Counted from the stretch's first letter, positions 19,808 through 32,038 are shown. The stretch: 64,000 nt of DNA from Aphelidium insulamus (GCA_036784855.1 JAZDSV010000005.1:434001-498000); one strand, 5' to 3'. The notes: a model not told the origin generated them from the letters alone. Made by a program: numbers and translations.

Positions 19808-20392
19808 GTGTATTTCGAACTGAACTTTCAAAAAACATCGGCAGGCTAATTTGGCGGCGGGGTGCATTCAAGGTTACGCATTGGTCGAGCCCTGGGGATC
19901 TGGACAACCTCACAGGCCTTCATTCACTTTCAGGTCATGACACTGTCAGTAATATAATGCATACCTCGAAAATCTAGGTAAACACATATTTACCTACATA
20001 TTCTGTAATGTAATTGTAGGTACATTTACATATCATATGAAAAACTCCAACAGAACTTCAAGCAGGAAATACGCGTGCAGGCCAAAATGAGGAAAATGAG
20101 CAGGTCCAGACTGTTTGCAGGAAACACTTGTCAAATATGGCATTGGCCATGGTGCCCATGTTACCAGCAATCGTGGTGGACTTATTGTCGTCACCAACCA
20201 TTGAGAATACACCGACAAGATCACCACCACCACCACCTTTAAGACAGCTATGTATAACCTTTTCTCATGCTGGAGAAGCGGGATGTAAATAGTACAGGCA
20301 GGAAATCTGGTGCGATTATAAAACATCAATCACAGTTCAGCTTGTGAACGGTGATATAACGGTGATATGTGCTAAATGTTCTTTTAACAAAC
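19808..20392. other. Intergenic, no gene recognised
   Basis: Lies between the transposon and the WDR70 stop codon. It was probably the upstream region of EMC4 before the element inserted. A 98-codon minus-strand open stretch here has hydrophobic content but no recognisable motif. Confidence 0.5.
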
Positions 20393-22504
20393 TCACTGTC
20401 GCCTGACAACTTCCCGCTTCTTCTCTAGTTCATCTTGATAATCATCAAATATTGCCTTTGGCTGAGTCTTGGCGTATGCTTGCGCAATCCATTTAGGGTT
20501 TTCTGCACGTCATTAGCGCGCTCTTACCACAGCTATCCCACAGACTCACCTTCAGCGTCCTTGGCATATTTGAGTAGCGCTTCACGAGGATCAACGTCCC
20601 GTGTCTTGTCACGGCTATCATCAGACAAGATGGTAACTTGAGCCGAGGCTGCCATGTTTGCCTTGTCACGCTCAGCACCGAATGCATAGCCCATTTGCGG
20701 AAAGCGTGTCATGACGGGATCTCGTCGGTTAGTCCACCGGTTAGGATGCTTGGCGTCCACGTCATTGTGAATTATGGCGTTAGGAGTGAAGGAGTCACTA
20801 ACATTGTGAGTGTTTGTGTTAAGCAGGGCTTAATACAGAAAACATACTCCACATCCATAATTGTATCCATTTTCCGCTTCTTTTGCATCTTGACCATGGA
20901 AAGCATGGCTCCATTGTGGCTAGTGGCCGGATCGTAGAATACGGTTATGGACCCATCACCATTTCCGGTCATGATCTGATTCAACTTTGGATGCCACAAT
21001 ATGCGCACAACGCTTGATGGTGATACAGCTGATAAGCGAGTGAGTGAGTGACGAGCAAGTACAGAGAACCACGAACCGATATCGTGAACCTTTTCAAAGT
21101 TATCACAACTGAAGATGAGCAGCTTGCCCATGCCGGTCCCCTTCTTCAGCGATGTGCCGGCGCAGACAAACCGCCCATCCGGGCTAAACGTCACATCTGA
21201 AGTGGCAAAGTTATTCTCCAGCTGCGCATAGACTTTTGTAGGCCGGCTAAACATGCGCAGGTCCCACACTGCAAAGTCAGGCTATTGCGTTGAGATGCAA
21301 GTGGAATTCGCATACTTTTCATGGTATCGTCTCCGCCTCTGGTGGCAAGGGTGAATCCATCGGGGGCCATCGCAATGCGTGACGTGTCGGTGTCTGGAGT
21401 GTGCGCGTTGGGTATGTAGAACGCAGGTTTCAAAAACGGCTTGCTCCACTCCCACAGCGCAATAGAGCCATCTTTGACGGCCCCAGCAACATGCTTGCCA
21501 TCAACGGAAAAACAAGCTGATGTCACTGATGCGGATAACCTGTGACCGGCGCCCCCTTTCTTTGCCACGATAACATGTTTCGGCTGCGTTTTGTTCTCCA
21601 AACTCCAGATCCGTAGAGTGCTATCTTCCGAGGCGGTCATGAACAGGTCACGGTCCGACGGGTGCCACTGACAGCACGTAACACCGGCGATATGGCCCCG
21701 TGTATTGCGCATATCACGAATGTACGGGTCACCCTTGTTGTATGCCATACTTCGAGAATCAGCCACAGGAGTCATTGGATTACATTGGAAAACATACACT
21801 TCTAGGCCGTCGCGATCGTAGAGCTTCATCTGAGCGGAGCCCGTGGCGACCAGAAACATTTCACCCTTTAGTGAGTATTGCAAGTCGTTGATCTGGCAAT
21901 AAGCATGTCACACCTGTACAAGATACAAACCACAGCTAGATACCTGATACCCTTCCCACGGCATAATGGTGCGAAATGGCTTCAGCGTGCGGTCCATGCC
22001 GTTGAAGTCCCAAAATTTTACTGCGTAATCGGCGCCTCCGCTAAGCAGTCGTGAACCAGACGGATCAAGAGACAGAGCCGTGACCATCTACGAGATGTCA
22101 GAATGCTTGCCATGAATGTAGTCATGATACTGCGTGCCTTGTTGTGGTCGCTCAAGACCGCCCGATGCGATATAGGCGGTGCTGGGCCAGCTGCCGCATC
22201 GCTCTCTAACCCGTGTCAGGAGAAAGTGCTATCCGTACACAGGTGACGGATACTTGCCAGCAAATTCTGCATATCTGCCGTTGTCTGCATTGAGTGCTGG
22301 CGTGGCAGAGTTGATGGCGCCGTCCTTGCTTGCCGAGGTGGCGCGCTGGCTCGTACTGGCGGCAGTGGGACGCGTGTCGCCCCCTTTTGCCCGTGACGGC
22401 AAGAATGACGACAGATCATAGCTGTCCTGCACCGCGTAAGCATCGCAGAGATGAGGCTTGCGAGATGGCTCACAAACCTTGGGCGGGCCTTTCCGTGGCG
22501 GCAT
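20393..22504 (-). CDS. WDR70: WD-repeat protein 70
   Basis: Multi-exon gene matching WDR70 along its length. A disordered head (MPPRKGPPKVCEPSRK) leads to APPISHRAVLSDHNK, then MVTALSLDPSGSRLLSGGADY and VKFWDFNGMD, then GHIAGVTCCQWHPSDRDLFMT, SEDSTLRIWSLENK, DTDTSRIAMAPDG, TRGGDDTMKSMRI and VVRILWHPKLNQIMTGNGDG. The tail has SHNGAMLSMVKMQKKRK, DVDPREALLKYAKDAEG and WIAQAYAKTQPKAIFDD. These are the family hallmarks. WDR70 acts with CRL4 ubiquitin ligase in chromatin and DNA-break responses and is also found with splicing factors. The junction HNK/MVT needs a GC-AG intron. Introns here are 37-60 bases. Confidence 0.92.
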
Positions 22505-22613
22505 TGCACACTTATATTTTCGTGGGATACGGTAAGATCACCTAACCTCAGGCCCCAGGAATAAGGAAACCCCAGACGGCCGGAAAAAACAAACGAATTA
22601 TCAATGCTTCTAA

Positions 22614-23381
22614 TTAAGTATTGGGACTGGGCACCGTGTCCACGGGAAGCAGGGAGTACTCTGCGCCAAATCTCCATCTGTACAATCGTTCGGCAGCGTG
22701 ACAGCCAGCCAGCCCAACCACGACACCGCACTCATTGGCCAGTACGTCCATCCACTCAAACTCGCGGTACGGCGAAGCGCTCTGCACCACTTCAGACATG
22801 AGAGCAAACGCGCTCATTCCTGCCAGTATGCCCGGCGTGCGCTGACAGAATATTGCCGAGCGCACGAGTCGCGCCGCCTTATCCCCCACAGACATCTTGA
22901 CATCGGCAGAGGCTTCTGAACTTGTGCCGGAGGCGGCGGCGGCAGCACCACCATCAACGCGACCACTCTCGTCCGTATCGTGGTAGTAATCGCTGAAATC
23001 ATCTTCGTCTCTGTCGTCGTCGTCACGGCCATTTATGGACGCCATCTCGACATCCGCCACTGCCGCCGATGTCGGACTGGCCAAGTTGGCATTGCTGTTG
23101 CGTGCGTGCCTCAGATGTCTACTCGTAGACCAGACACGCCACCGTCTGTACAGAGAGCGCCGCAGTGCCGCCACACTGGGCCACAGCGCCCACGCATGCA
23201 CGGTGAACACGAGCGAGAACACGGCGTGCTTCCAGCCGTCGCCAGCGTACGTGAGCCAGGTGGGCAAGAAGCGCGCGATCCATGAGCTGGGTGCCAGTGC
23301 CATCACCGCCGCAGTGAGCAGGCAGATGATGAGCGAGGCAAAGCACGCTGGCTGCGAAGGCGGTTTGCGTCTGCGCGGCAT
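22614..23381 (-). CDS. VanZ-like membrane protein
   Basis: Single exon, about 255 residues from the ATG at 23381 (MPRRRKPPSQ), chosen because earlier in-frame starts would run into the transporter stop. A membrane helix follows the basic head (FASLIICLLTAAVMALAP), then a second near KHAVFSLVFTVHAWALWP. A charged, acidic loop (residues 110-185) separates these from a C-terminal pair with ILAGMSAFALMSEVVQSASPYREFEWMDVLANECGVVVGLA. The motif SE..Q...P.R.F.W.D..AN..G is that of VanZ-like proteins, which fungi and bacteria share. The molecular role in eukaryotes is unknown; no link to glycopeptide resistance should be read from the name. Confidence 0.65.
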   Translation of the reverse strand: MPRRRKPPSQPACFASLIICLLTAAVMALAPSSWIARFLPTWLTYAGDGWKHAVFSLVFTVHAWALWPSVAALRRSLYRRWRVWSTSRHLRHARNSNANLASPTSAAVADVEMASINGRDDDDRDEDDFSDYYHDTDESGRVDGGAAAAASGTSSEASADVKMSVGDKAARLVRSAIFCQRTPGILAGMSAFALMSEVVQSASPYREFEWMDVLANECGVVVGLAGCHAAERLYRWRFGAEYSLLPVDTVPSPNT

Positions 23382-23518
23382 TGTCGACGTTGATTCGATC
23401 AAGCTCCGATCGCCTCCTAATTTAAGCATCATTGTCGCTTCATTGATACTCCATTTCACATCATACAAATCATATAGCTGTATAAATGTATTATACATCT
23501 TATATTTGTACATCTTGG

Positions 23519-25446
23519 TCACCAGTTGCACGAATGGGAAGGGCCCGCCCCGCCCACTGCGTCCACCATTGTCTGCACCGTGCTGATTATCATGATCAGC
23601 ACTCCCTGCAGCACATTATCAAGTATATATAACATCAGTATATATCATCAATACGTGCCACTATCACGCATATGGTTGCAGGCAGTTTCCTTCGGCTCCA
23701 TAAGGGACCATTTGTCAGCGAGAGATAGCAAGACGATGGCAAGATGTATGCAAGTGTAGTTGCCGACAAACCGCCCGTCAACTCTAGCACAAATCCCAGA
23801 TTGCACGTGAACAAGGCGATTGACAGCGCCACCAGTGTCAGCGTTGTGGTTATCAGTGCATGAAGTCGATAGCTGCCGGCGTTTACAAGTTAATAGTGAC
23901 GTGAAATTAGTCCATATAAAATGAAATAAATGGTGGTATCAAAGGACACACTGTGCTAATAATCGGACCTGATGGACTCGCCAGGAAAGTAAAAGTTCTC
24001 GATGACCTCGCGGCACACAAAGCACTCGAGCGGAAATGTTGTGAACATATTGACTGCGAATGCGCCACGGGCCAAATTGATAAGTCGGTTGTCGGCAGCA
24101 AAATTGTTCAATATGTTGGCGTGGGTGTCATCGCGGAATATCAGAAAACCGCTCAGTCCGAGCATGAGAGACAGAAACGCAGATAAACCCGTCGATAAGT
24201 GCGTAACCAGCTCCCATCTGCGCAACGTGGGCCTCCGCAACGAACCATAGATCATAAATGAGTTGTGGTGGCATACAAATGCTGTAGCGGCGTAAGAAAC
24301 AAGAGAAATAGCAAAATTCCAACAATACCAACTCACCAAAACTGATGACGCCTACGGCTTGCAACGCCGACGGTCTTATAAATGAAAGAGGAGCGACGGA
24401 ACCGCTGTCCGGTGGATGCTCGGCCAGACCTTCAAACATCACGGCGCTTACAATGAAGGCGATCGTGACAAGTGCCAACGCGCTAGTCTTGGCCAGCTTG
24501 CTAATGTCGCGGTACAGCGATAACGGCAGACAGACGCACAGCGTAGTAACGGTAATCACAAACCGCCGCCCGCTCAGGAAGAGCGCCATGGGCGACAGCG
24601 TGGACTCCCCGCCCAACATTTCGCGCAGTACCACCGGTGCCGTGTCACCCACAATTACAGTGTAGGCACACATTCCTGCCACGGAAGTGTGTCACACCTA
24701 CACACTCGCGCATATAAAGATACACAATAGAATTTACCGCCGAATGCGAACAGGAATTGGAACAAGGACACGGCCACCAGGCCTCGCCGGCCAAAACAGT
24801 GCGCAACCAGCTCTTGGTACGTGTTCCGACCGGCCATCTTGCCCGCCACCACCAGTATGCGCACCGTCCAGTCTGCAGTGATGTCAAGGGCTACATGTGA
24901 AGATATGTATGTATACGTGCCAACAACTGCAGCCACCGCGACCATCAGCACAAGTCCACTCCAGAAGCCGGCTTCACGGAACGCGTATGGCAATCCTGCC
25001 ACATGCACACCATTAGCATCCCAGCCATCAGTACGCCCATACACACCAATTATTCCGGCGCCCACTATGGAATTGGTAAAGTTGAGCACGGCCGACAGAA
25101 CGGTGCTCGATCCTTCGCCGGGCATGCTCGGCCGTGACGCGCTCCTCGTGCGACCGATGCGTTGACCATCTGCGTGGAGTCGGCAATAAGTTAAGTGAAG
25201 TTGTGGCAAGTACCCACCATCACTGCCGGGAAGGTCAAAGTGGAGGTCTAGATCATCGCTTCCGCCGTCATCGTCATCAACGCCGTCCCGCAGCGGTATC
25301 ATCTCCACCGACGCATCGGTGCTGATATCTTGTACGGCAATGACAGCGGCCCTGCTTTCGGTAGTGCTTCCATCCCCGGAATCTACTTCAGCATAGTGTC
25401 GCGACGAGCGCGTCTGAAGCAACGACGGCGCGGATCCTCGCGGCAT
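23519..25446 (-). CDS. SLC38/AVT-type amino-acid transporter
   Basis: Multi-exon gene. A long acidic cytosolic head (about 95 residues, including DDDDGGSDDLDLHFDLPG) precedes STVLSAVLNFTNSIVGAGIIG, which joins across a GTGTGT...GCAG intron to LPYAFREAGFWSGL. This is the hallmark first helix of the AAAP family. Further helices include TYTYISSHVALD, YQELVAHCFGRRGLVAVSLFQFLFAFGG, MCAYTVIVGDTAPVVL, FVCHHNSFMIYGSL and MLGLSGFLIFRD, with ANILNNF and a final pair. The closest known groups are animal SLC38 and fungal vacuolar AVT carriers, which move neutral amino acids with H+ or Na+. Substrate and membrane cannot be told from the sequence. The stop at 23519-23521 comes just after a short hydrophilic tail. 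Confidence 0.87.
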
Positions 25447-25566
25447 TCCTCAACGGTGATGTATGTAGCTGTTACTATGCCACTATTATACGTATAGCAT
25501 TGTCTAGGCAACACGGCAGTGTACTTATTTTCCGGACGACTCTAACCATACACTATCACACTAAAC

Positions 25567-25825
25567 ATGGAAACGGCAACAGCGGACCGGCCGTCAAGCG
25601 TCGGCAGCGCAATCGAAGTGACATCCACGGCCGACTCGGACCAGATGAATCGGCTCTATTTGGAGCACGCGGAGCTCAAGCTGAAGGCAGGAGTGGCTTT
25701 ACACGTATCATAGAAGTTTTTAACAGTGCATGTATGTGTAGACTGAACTGAAGGAGACGCGCATAAAGCTGCTGCGAGCCCTGCTGCTCATTCAGTCTGT
25801 TGCCGAGGCAGAGCTGACGCAATGA
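25567..25825 (+). CDS. Small coiled-coil protein, unknown
   Basis: Two exons (25567-25686 and 25742-25825) give about 67 residues: METATADRPSSVG, then DQMNRLYLEHAELKLK joined to TELKETRIKLLRALLLIQSV and AEAELTQ. The helix is amphipathic and could be a coiled coil. The acceptor TGTGTAG is clear. The donor is either a GC site (AAG then GCAGGA) or a weak GT six bases later; both keep frame. It lies 120 bases from the divergent transporter start. I do not recognise the family. Confidence 0.5.
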
Positions 25826-26072
25826 CGTAGCGGCTTTGATGTTATGCACAATATTAGAGATATTCACTCTAGAGATTGTAGTGGCACTAAGTAGCCGTTG
25901 AGGCAACTAATAGATTTGCTTATTCGCGCACTATCTGCCACTAAATAGTGACGGTAAGATATCACGTGAGACAATTGTTTCAGCCGAGGGCGGCTCTCAT
26001 TGGCTGGCTTCAAGCCCCGCGAAAGTTTTTCTTTTTCTTCTTCTTTTTTCGTTTTTCTTTTTTTTCCATTCC

Positions 26073-27211
26073 AATGCCGCCACCAACAAAGACCCAGTTC
26101 GCGTATGCCAAAGTGCGGGAATGGTGTGGTCCGTACTTGTGGGACTGGGGTACGTGCGTGCTTGACAAGCTACTTTGTAGCTAATATTGTCGCGTTTAGT
26201 CACGGTTGCCGCGCTACTAGTTGCTGCCGGTCTCATTGAGCTGGTGCCACCGTTCGAGCGGTTCTACATGCCGGACGATGAGACGCTTGGCTACCCGCTG
26301 ATTACGGAGACCGTGCCGAATTGGGCGCTATTTGTACGTGATCATTTTGAATTTACGTGTTGGTGATTAACACATTGTCGTGCAGTTGATTGCGTTTGTT
26401 CTGCCGGTACTGTGCGTGGTGCTGGTCTCTCGGTTCATACGCCACGGCTCGGGTGACTTGTGTCAGGCCCTGCTCGGTTTGTCTAATTTGCTGGATGTAA
26501 TCATGCTTATCATGTAGTCCTCATGCTCAGTCTGTCGTCCACGCTGCTGATCACACAAATATTCAAGGCACGGCGCTCAGTGCCGTTCCTAATTTTTGGT
26601 ATTAATTCTTTGGTATGCAGGTCAGCGTGGGCCGTTTCCGCCCAGACTATAATGCGCGTTGCGGCTGGGACGAGCTGTTGCGTCAGTGCACCGGTGACCC
26701 GAAAGTGATCGCGGAGGGACGCAAGTCGTTCCCGTCCGGACATTCGTCGCTCTCATTCTCCGGCATGGGCACGCTGGCCATCTATCTGGCGGGCAAGTTG
26801 CGTACATTCAGCGCGCGCGGCCGCATCTACCGGCTGGTGCTGCCGGCGTTACCTCTAATGTGTGCGGCCCTGGTGGCAGTGTCCCGCGTGGACAACTACT
26901 GGCATCACTGGGAGGATGTGACTGTTGGCGCACTGTTGGGCAAGTATATTATGTAGTATCTGTTGTCTCTATATGATTGCTAACATCATATTATTCCTGC
27001 AGGTCTGGTGGCGTCATATGTGGCATATCGGCACTTTTACCCGTCACTGGCGTCGCGGCAGTGTGGCCAGCCATACGAAGCTGGCAGAGAGGACAGTGCT
27101 GGAGCGTCCATCTTGCCAGTTCACATGGTGCACTCATCATCGTCCGCAGCGTCTGTAGCCGGGCCTGATAATGGCAGTGAGCACGCCGCTGCCGTCGGCA
27201 CTGCAAAGTAA
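26073..27211 (+). CDS. PAP2-type lipid phosphatase (DPP1/LPP-like)
   Basis: Six exons. Early exons give membrane helices (VTVAALLVAAGLIELVPPFERF, LIAFVLPVLCVVLVSRFI, LMLSLSSTLLITQIFK). The three PAP2 catalytic motifs follow: K..VGRFRPDY, then FPSGHSSLSF, then SRVDNYWHHWEDV. Motif histidines and the arginine are intact. The enzyme class removes phosphate from phosphatidate and diacylglycerol pyrophosphate at ER, vacuole or plasma membrane. The join of IFK to VSVGRFRPD fits family spacing only if a GC-AG intron (GCACGG...TATGCAG) is removed. The C-terminal tail is Ser/Ala-rich. Start is the ATG at 26073 after a pyrimidine-rich tract. Confidence 0.9.
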
Positions 27212-27592
27212 CATTGGGGAGCTTTATTAAACATTCTTTCTCTACTTACGTGATATATGTATACAATGCGTGGGAAAGGTGACTCGATATAGATATCAAG
27301 TTTAGCGTGTTCAGAGGCGCGTCGCGGCTGAGTGACAGCCATTGATCATTAGCTGTCCCGTCATTTGAGTGAAGGAATGCTGTCAACGGCGTGGCGACTA
27401 CGAGCACTGACGCATCTGTCACCACGGGGCGGCCCGACAAACAGCTGGCCGCAAAGGCGGCCGCGGCGGCTGCGTGACAATTCCCCTGGCGCCTCATTAT
27501 TAGCGCCGCCCTGTTATTGTTGGCAACCGACGATTCGCCGCCGTTGTTCACACAGTGCCTCACACACTGCCGCCGCTGCCGCCACGCTTAAA

Positions 27593-29673
27593 ATGCCCGC
27601 CAAAGGAGATTCTGGATCCAGTGGGGTGTCTGTGCCCCGTCTGGCTGACGATGAAGATCTGCAGGAGGTCTACGAGACCTTGTACAAAGAGGCCGGTAAG
27701 TGCTCACTACTTTCTCTGTGTGTGTGCGCCAGCTGCCATAGTGTGCATTTGTGCTGTGTGGTGCCCAGAGACTTCGCTGACCTGTCGGTAGGTATCGACT
27801 ACAACCGTCCCATTCTGCGCAATGCGTCTGTGCCTGTGCTGTATGAAGAGGCTCTCAAGTACGAGGAGGGCACGGCCATCAACTCCACCGGTGCCCTGGT
27901 CACTTCCAGCGGCGCAAAGACTGGTCGCAGTCCCCGTGACAAGCGCATTGTAGACGAGCCAACCTGCTCCCAAGATGTGTGGTGGGGTACGCTTTGTTTA
28001 TCTCTGTGCTCTCATATGCCAGATATCTTTCCACCCACGCATATATAATCATATCAATATGAATGTACTAACATCTTACAGGCCCCGTCAATGTGAAAAT
28101 GGACGACAAAGTGTTCATGATTAACCGCGAGCGTGCCATTGACTATTTGAACACCCGCAAGCGTCTCTACGTGCTGGACGGGTGAGATTACTGTTGAAGT
28201 GAACGATCAGCAGCCACTGACGGCACAGCTACGCCGGCTGGGACCCTGAACACCGCTTGAAGATTCGAATTGTCTGTGCCCGTGCTTACCACGGTTAGTG
28301 CATGATATTAGTATTTGTCACTTATATATGTGCAGCGCTATTTATGCGCAACATGTTGATCCGTCCTACCGAGGCCGAGCTGCACGACTTTCACAAGCCG
28401 GACTTTACCGTCTACAATGCTGGCCAGTTTCCTGCGGTGAGTCATTCAATAGTGTCTTGCAATCGTATATCTAATAATTGGTAGAATCGCTACACGCTGG
28501 GCATGACGTCCACCACGTCGGTGGCGCTGCATTTTGCACGCTCTGAAATGGGTTAGTAACGTTGGCAGATATAGTAGTGGATCCATTAAACATTGTCGCA
28601 GTGATTCTTGGCACGCAGTATGCAGGTGAAATGAAGAAGGGCATCTTCACTGTCATGCACTACCTGATGCCGAAAGCGGGTGTGCTATCGCTGCACTCCT
28701 CTGCCAACGAGGGTCCCGCCGGTGACGTGTCGCTGTTCTTTGGATTGTCTGGCACGGGCAAGACTACTCTGTCTGCCGATCCCAGCCGCAAGCTTATTGG
28801 CGACGACGAGCACTGCTGGAGTGAGAAGGGCGTGTTCAACATTGAGGGCGGCTGCTACGCCAAGTGCATCGACTTGTCGCGCGAGAAGGAGCCCGAGATC
28901 TTTGACGCCATCAAGTTTGGCGCCGTGCTCGAGAACGTTGTCTACGACAATGAGACCCGCGTCGTCAACTACAACGACTCGCACCTCACCGAGAACACTC
29001 GCTGTGCCTACCCCATTGAGAACATTCCCAATGCCAAGATTCCGTGCGTTGGCGGTACGTGAAGTGTTAAACATGAAGGTATATTCAATCTCCAGGCCAC
29101 CCAAAGAACATTATCTTGTTGACGTGCGATGCGTTTGGTGTGCTGCCGCCCGTGTCCAAGCTGAACTCGGAGCAGGTGATGTACCACTTCATCAGCGGGT
29201 ACACGGCCAAGATTCCCGGCACCGAAGACGGCGTGGTGGAGCCGTCGGCAACGTTTTCCGCATGTTTCGGCCAACCATTCTTGGTGTGGCACCCGACAAA
29301 GTATGCCACCATGTTGGCGGAGAAGATGTCGCACCACAAGGCCGACGCCTGGCTCATCAACACTGGCTGGAGCGGTGGTGCATTCGGCAAGGGCAAACGC
29401 ATCTCCCTAAAGTACTCACGCGCCATCATCGATGCCATCCACAGCGGTGAACTGGCCAAGGCTGAATACGTCAACTACCCCGTGTTCAACCTGCAGATCC
29501 CCACCAAGTGCTCCAACGTGCCGGACAGTGTGCTAAACCCGGCTAGCACCTGGGCGTCCAAGGCCGACTACGACAAGACCGTCAACAAGCTGGCCAACCT
29601 GTTCACCGAGAACTTCAAGAACTACTCCAAGCTTGCTGCTGCTGAAGTTGTTGCGGCCGGCCCCAAATTGTAG
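27593..29673 (+). CDS. PCK1: Phosphoenolpyruvate carboxykinase (ATP)
   Basis: About nine exons. The protein begins [17 protein letters not shown]. It contains [63 protein letters not shown] and the kinase P-loop [11 protein letters not shown] (near 28744). It also has [30 protein letters not shown] and [22 protein letters not shown]. All are signatures of the ATP-dependent enzyme, which catalyses ATP-driven decarboxylation of oxaloacetate to phosphoenolpyruvate, the first committed step of gluconeogenesis in the cytosol. The animal GTP form has a different sequence, so this argues against an animal source. About 540 residues. AATAAAG lies about 50 bases after the stop. Confidence 0.96.
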
Positions 29674-29858
29674 TGGATTGCAGTTGATTTGGCAAGTGGC
29701 AACGGTGCACTGACACACGACAATAAAGACGACTGTGACCTGAATTTGTGGCTCTACTCTCTGCTAACTGTTCTGCATATACGTATGTATGGATGTACAT
29801 ATGAATTGTTAACTCCTTTGATCTGTCTAAATACATATTGTCGCCATCTTCCCTTTGA

Positions 29859-30761
29859 ATGACTGTGCCGCGCGGAGCACTTATCGTGGTGGAGGGATGC
29901 GATCGCGCTGGCAAGACCACCCAGTGCCGGCGCCTGGTGGACCGTATATGCGCCGAGTTGGGTGCTGGAATGGCCACGCTGCAACGCTTCCCCGGTAGGT
30001 GTGTTTCAACGAACATGCCTTACGTCTACATGGCGGAGATAGACCGCACCACCGCCACTGGCACCTGCATTGACTCGTATCTGCGTGGTGAGACAGAGTT
30101 GGATGGCCACGCGGTACATCTGCTCTTCTCCGCCAACCGCTGGGAGGCTCTGTATGCCTACATTGGGGATTCTCCGATAATTAACTGACTTTTTCCTTGC
30201 GTACAGGCATGCGATGGAGAAGCAGCTGCTGGAAGGCCGTACGCTCGTGGTGGATCGATACGCGTATTCTGGTGTGGTTTTTAGTGCGGCCAAGGTGCGT
30301 GCATATATGTACGCATAGGCTGTCATAGTCATGAATGTGCATGACTATGTGAATATGAAGACTGTACAAAAACAGCATTATAGTTAACAATGGCAGGGCC
30401 TAGACTGGGACTGGTGCATGCAAGCTGATGTGGGGATGCTGAAGCCTGACTGTACTCTGTTCCTGGACCTGCCGGTGGAGGTTGCCATGACACGCGGCGG
30501 TTTCGGAACTGAACGATATGAGACCGAGGACATACAAAGAAATGTTCGCAGCTTATTTAACCGCATCGCCGACAGTTCCTGGAAGGTATTAATGCGTGAT
30601 GTATAGTAGTATTACGCAAAGATGTGTAATCATGGCTGGAACAGACACTGTCGGCCGACAAGGATCCCGATTCGTTGGCAGATGAAATGTGGACACATGC
30701 GCGTAATATCATTGCAGACGCGGGCAAAGCACCACTGAACTATACGCTATTCAAGCGATAG
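29859..30761 (+). CDS. Thymidylate kinase
   Basis: Five or so exons. MTVPRGALIVVEGCDRAGKTTQCRRLV carries the P-loop; TLQRFPG follows with the DR(T) block DRTTATGTCIDSYL, then DGHAVHLLFSANRWE. The DRYAYSGV motif comes next, then GLDWDWCMQADVGMLKPD and LFLDLPVEVA. The lid region reads RGGFGTERYETEDIQ. The enzyme phosphorylates dTMP to dTDP (yeast Cdc8, human DTYMK). Arginine in the P-loop (DRAGK) is the eukaryotic type I form. About 215 residues. Its stop is 31 bases from the stop of the convergent OTC gene. Confidence 0.94.
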
Positions 30762-30792
30762 CAAGAATACACTTGTTCGCATTGTTAATGCT

Positions 30793-31966
30793 CTATTTGA
30801 CACCGCCCATCAGCCAGCTAATCACCGCCATAATAGTCCACTTTCTGTTCTCGGCTTCGGCGAAAACCAGCGAGCGCTGAGAGTCATAAAACACTGCATC
30901 ATCAACTTCGTCGGCTTTTCGTGGCAGGCAGTGCATAAACTTCCAGTCGGGGTGTGCGCCGGCAGCCATTTTGTGGGTCACCTGGTAGCCGCGGAATGCC
31001 CGTTTCCGCTCCTCCCGCTCCGCCTCCTGTCCCATGGATATCCATGTGTCGGTAACGATGAAATCAACGCCGTCAACGGCCTCCAGCGGGTCTGCCGTGA
31101 GTAGCAGGGACTGTCCGCTTGGAGTGTTGGAGCGCGAAAGTCGTGAATATTCTTCTTCATTTGCCCTGCTGCCTCCGGGTATGATTGCCTGAACAATATG
31201 CGCTGATGGTCGGTGCGTGGTGGGAGTGGCGGCTCGCAGGTGGATCCCCAGCGCCGGCATGGTCACCAGCATCTCGTTGAGTATATTGTTTCCATCGCCC
31301 ACCCACGCCACTGTTTTGCCACGGAGAACTCGCTGCACATCAGCGGCCACCGCGTCCACATTGGGCGTCGGCGTGGCAGCAAGGCGACCACTGGTCACTG
31401 GCAACGACGCCTCATACATTGTCTGCAAGTCGGCCAGGATCTGCGTGGGATGAAAGTCGTCCGTGAGCGCATTGATCACCGGCACCCGAGACCACTTGCA
31501 AAACTCCTACATGCATCATTAATACAGCATGCACACTATGCACTGCACAGCGCACGTGCCAGCAAGTCTCTATGTGGACCGCAACGCAGCATTATGCCGT
31601 CGCACATGGACGATATGACACGGGCAGAGTCGCCGACACTCTCATTAACGCCCATCTGTATGTCGCCGGCACCCAGGAACATGGGACGGCCACCCAGGGC
31701 ACTCAATGCAGTCTCTGTCGCCACTCGAGTGCGAGTAGAGCGTTTGCTGAACAGCATGGCCATTACAGCTGGATGGCGGGAGTGAGCAATGATGTAGAAT
31801 GTAACTTGCATTGTAGACACGCACGCTGTGCCGGTCCAGTAGTGAGGAGGGGCGGGAGTGGGTATCGCGTGTCACCAGTGTGCGCACGCTGCTTCCACAA
31901 GTGTGCCCTGGCCACCAAGCGGTATATCGTGGTCGCATCCAGCGCCCCGAGCGTGGTCAAGTGCAT
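30793..31966 (-). CDS. OTC: Ornithine carbamoyltransferase
   Basis: Three exons. [21 protein letters not shown] begins the carbamoyl-phosphate domain; exon 2 carries [15 protein letters not shown] (the STRTR phosphate-binding loop) and [20 protein letters not shown]. The last exon has [51 protein letters not shown] and [12 protein letters not shown], the ornithine-binding SMG loop and HCLPR motif. Together these separate OTC from aspartate transcarbamylase. The reaction makes citrulline in arginine synthesis. The start gives almost no leader before the domain, so no mitochondrial presequence is visible unless an upstream exon was missed. Confidence 0.93.
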
Positions 31967-32038
31967 TTTGTTATTACAATCACTGTGAACAGTCGTGCGG
32001 TAGTCGTACGATCGCGTGGTGCCTTTAAATGCGCCTTA

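Noticed and set aside
23382-23531. N-terminal extension of the VanZ-like protein
   Set aside because: Would overlap the end of the transporter gene and adds a Tyr/Lys-rich stretch with no membrane or signal character.
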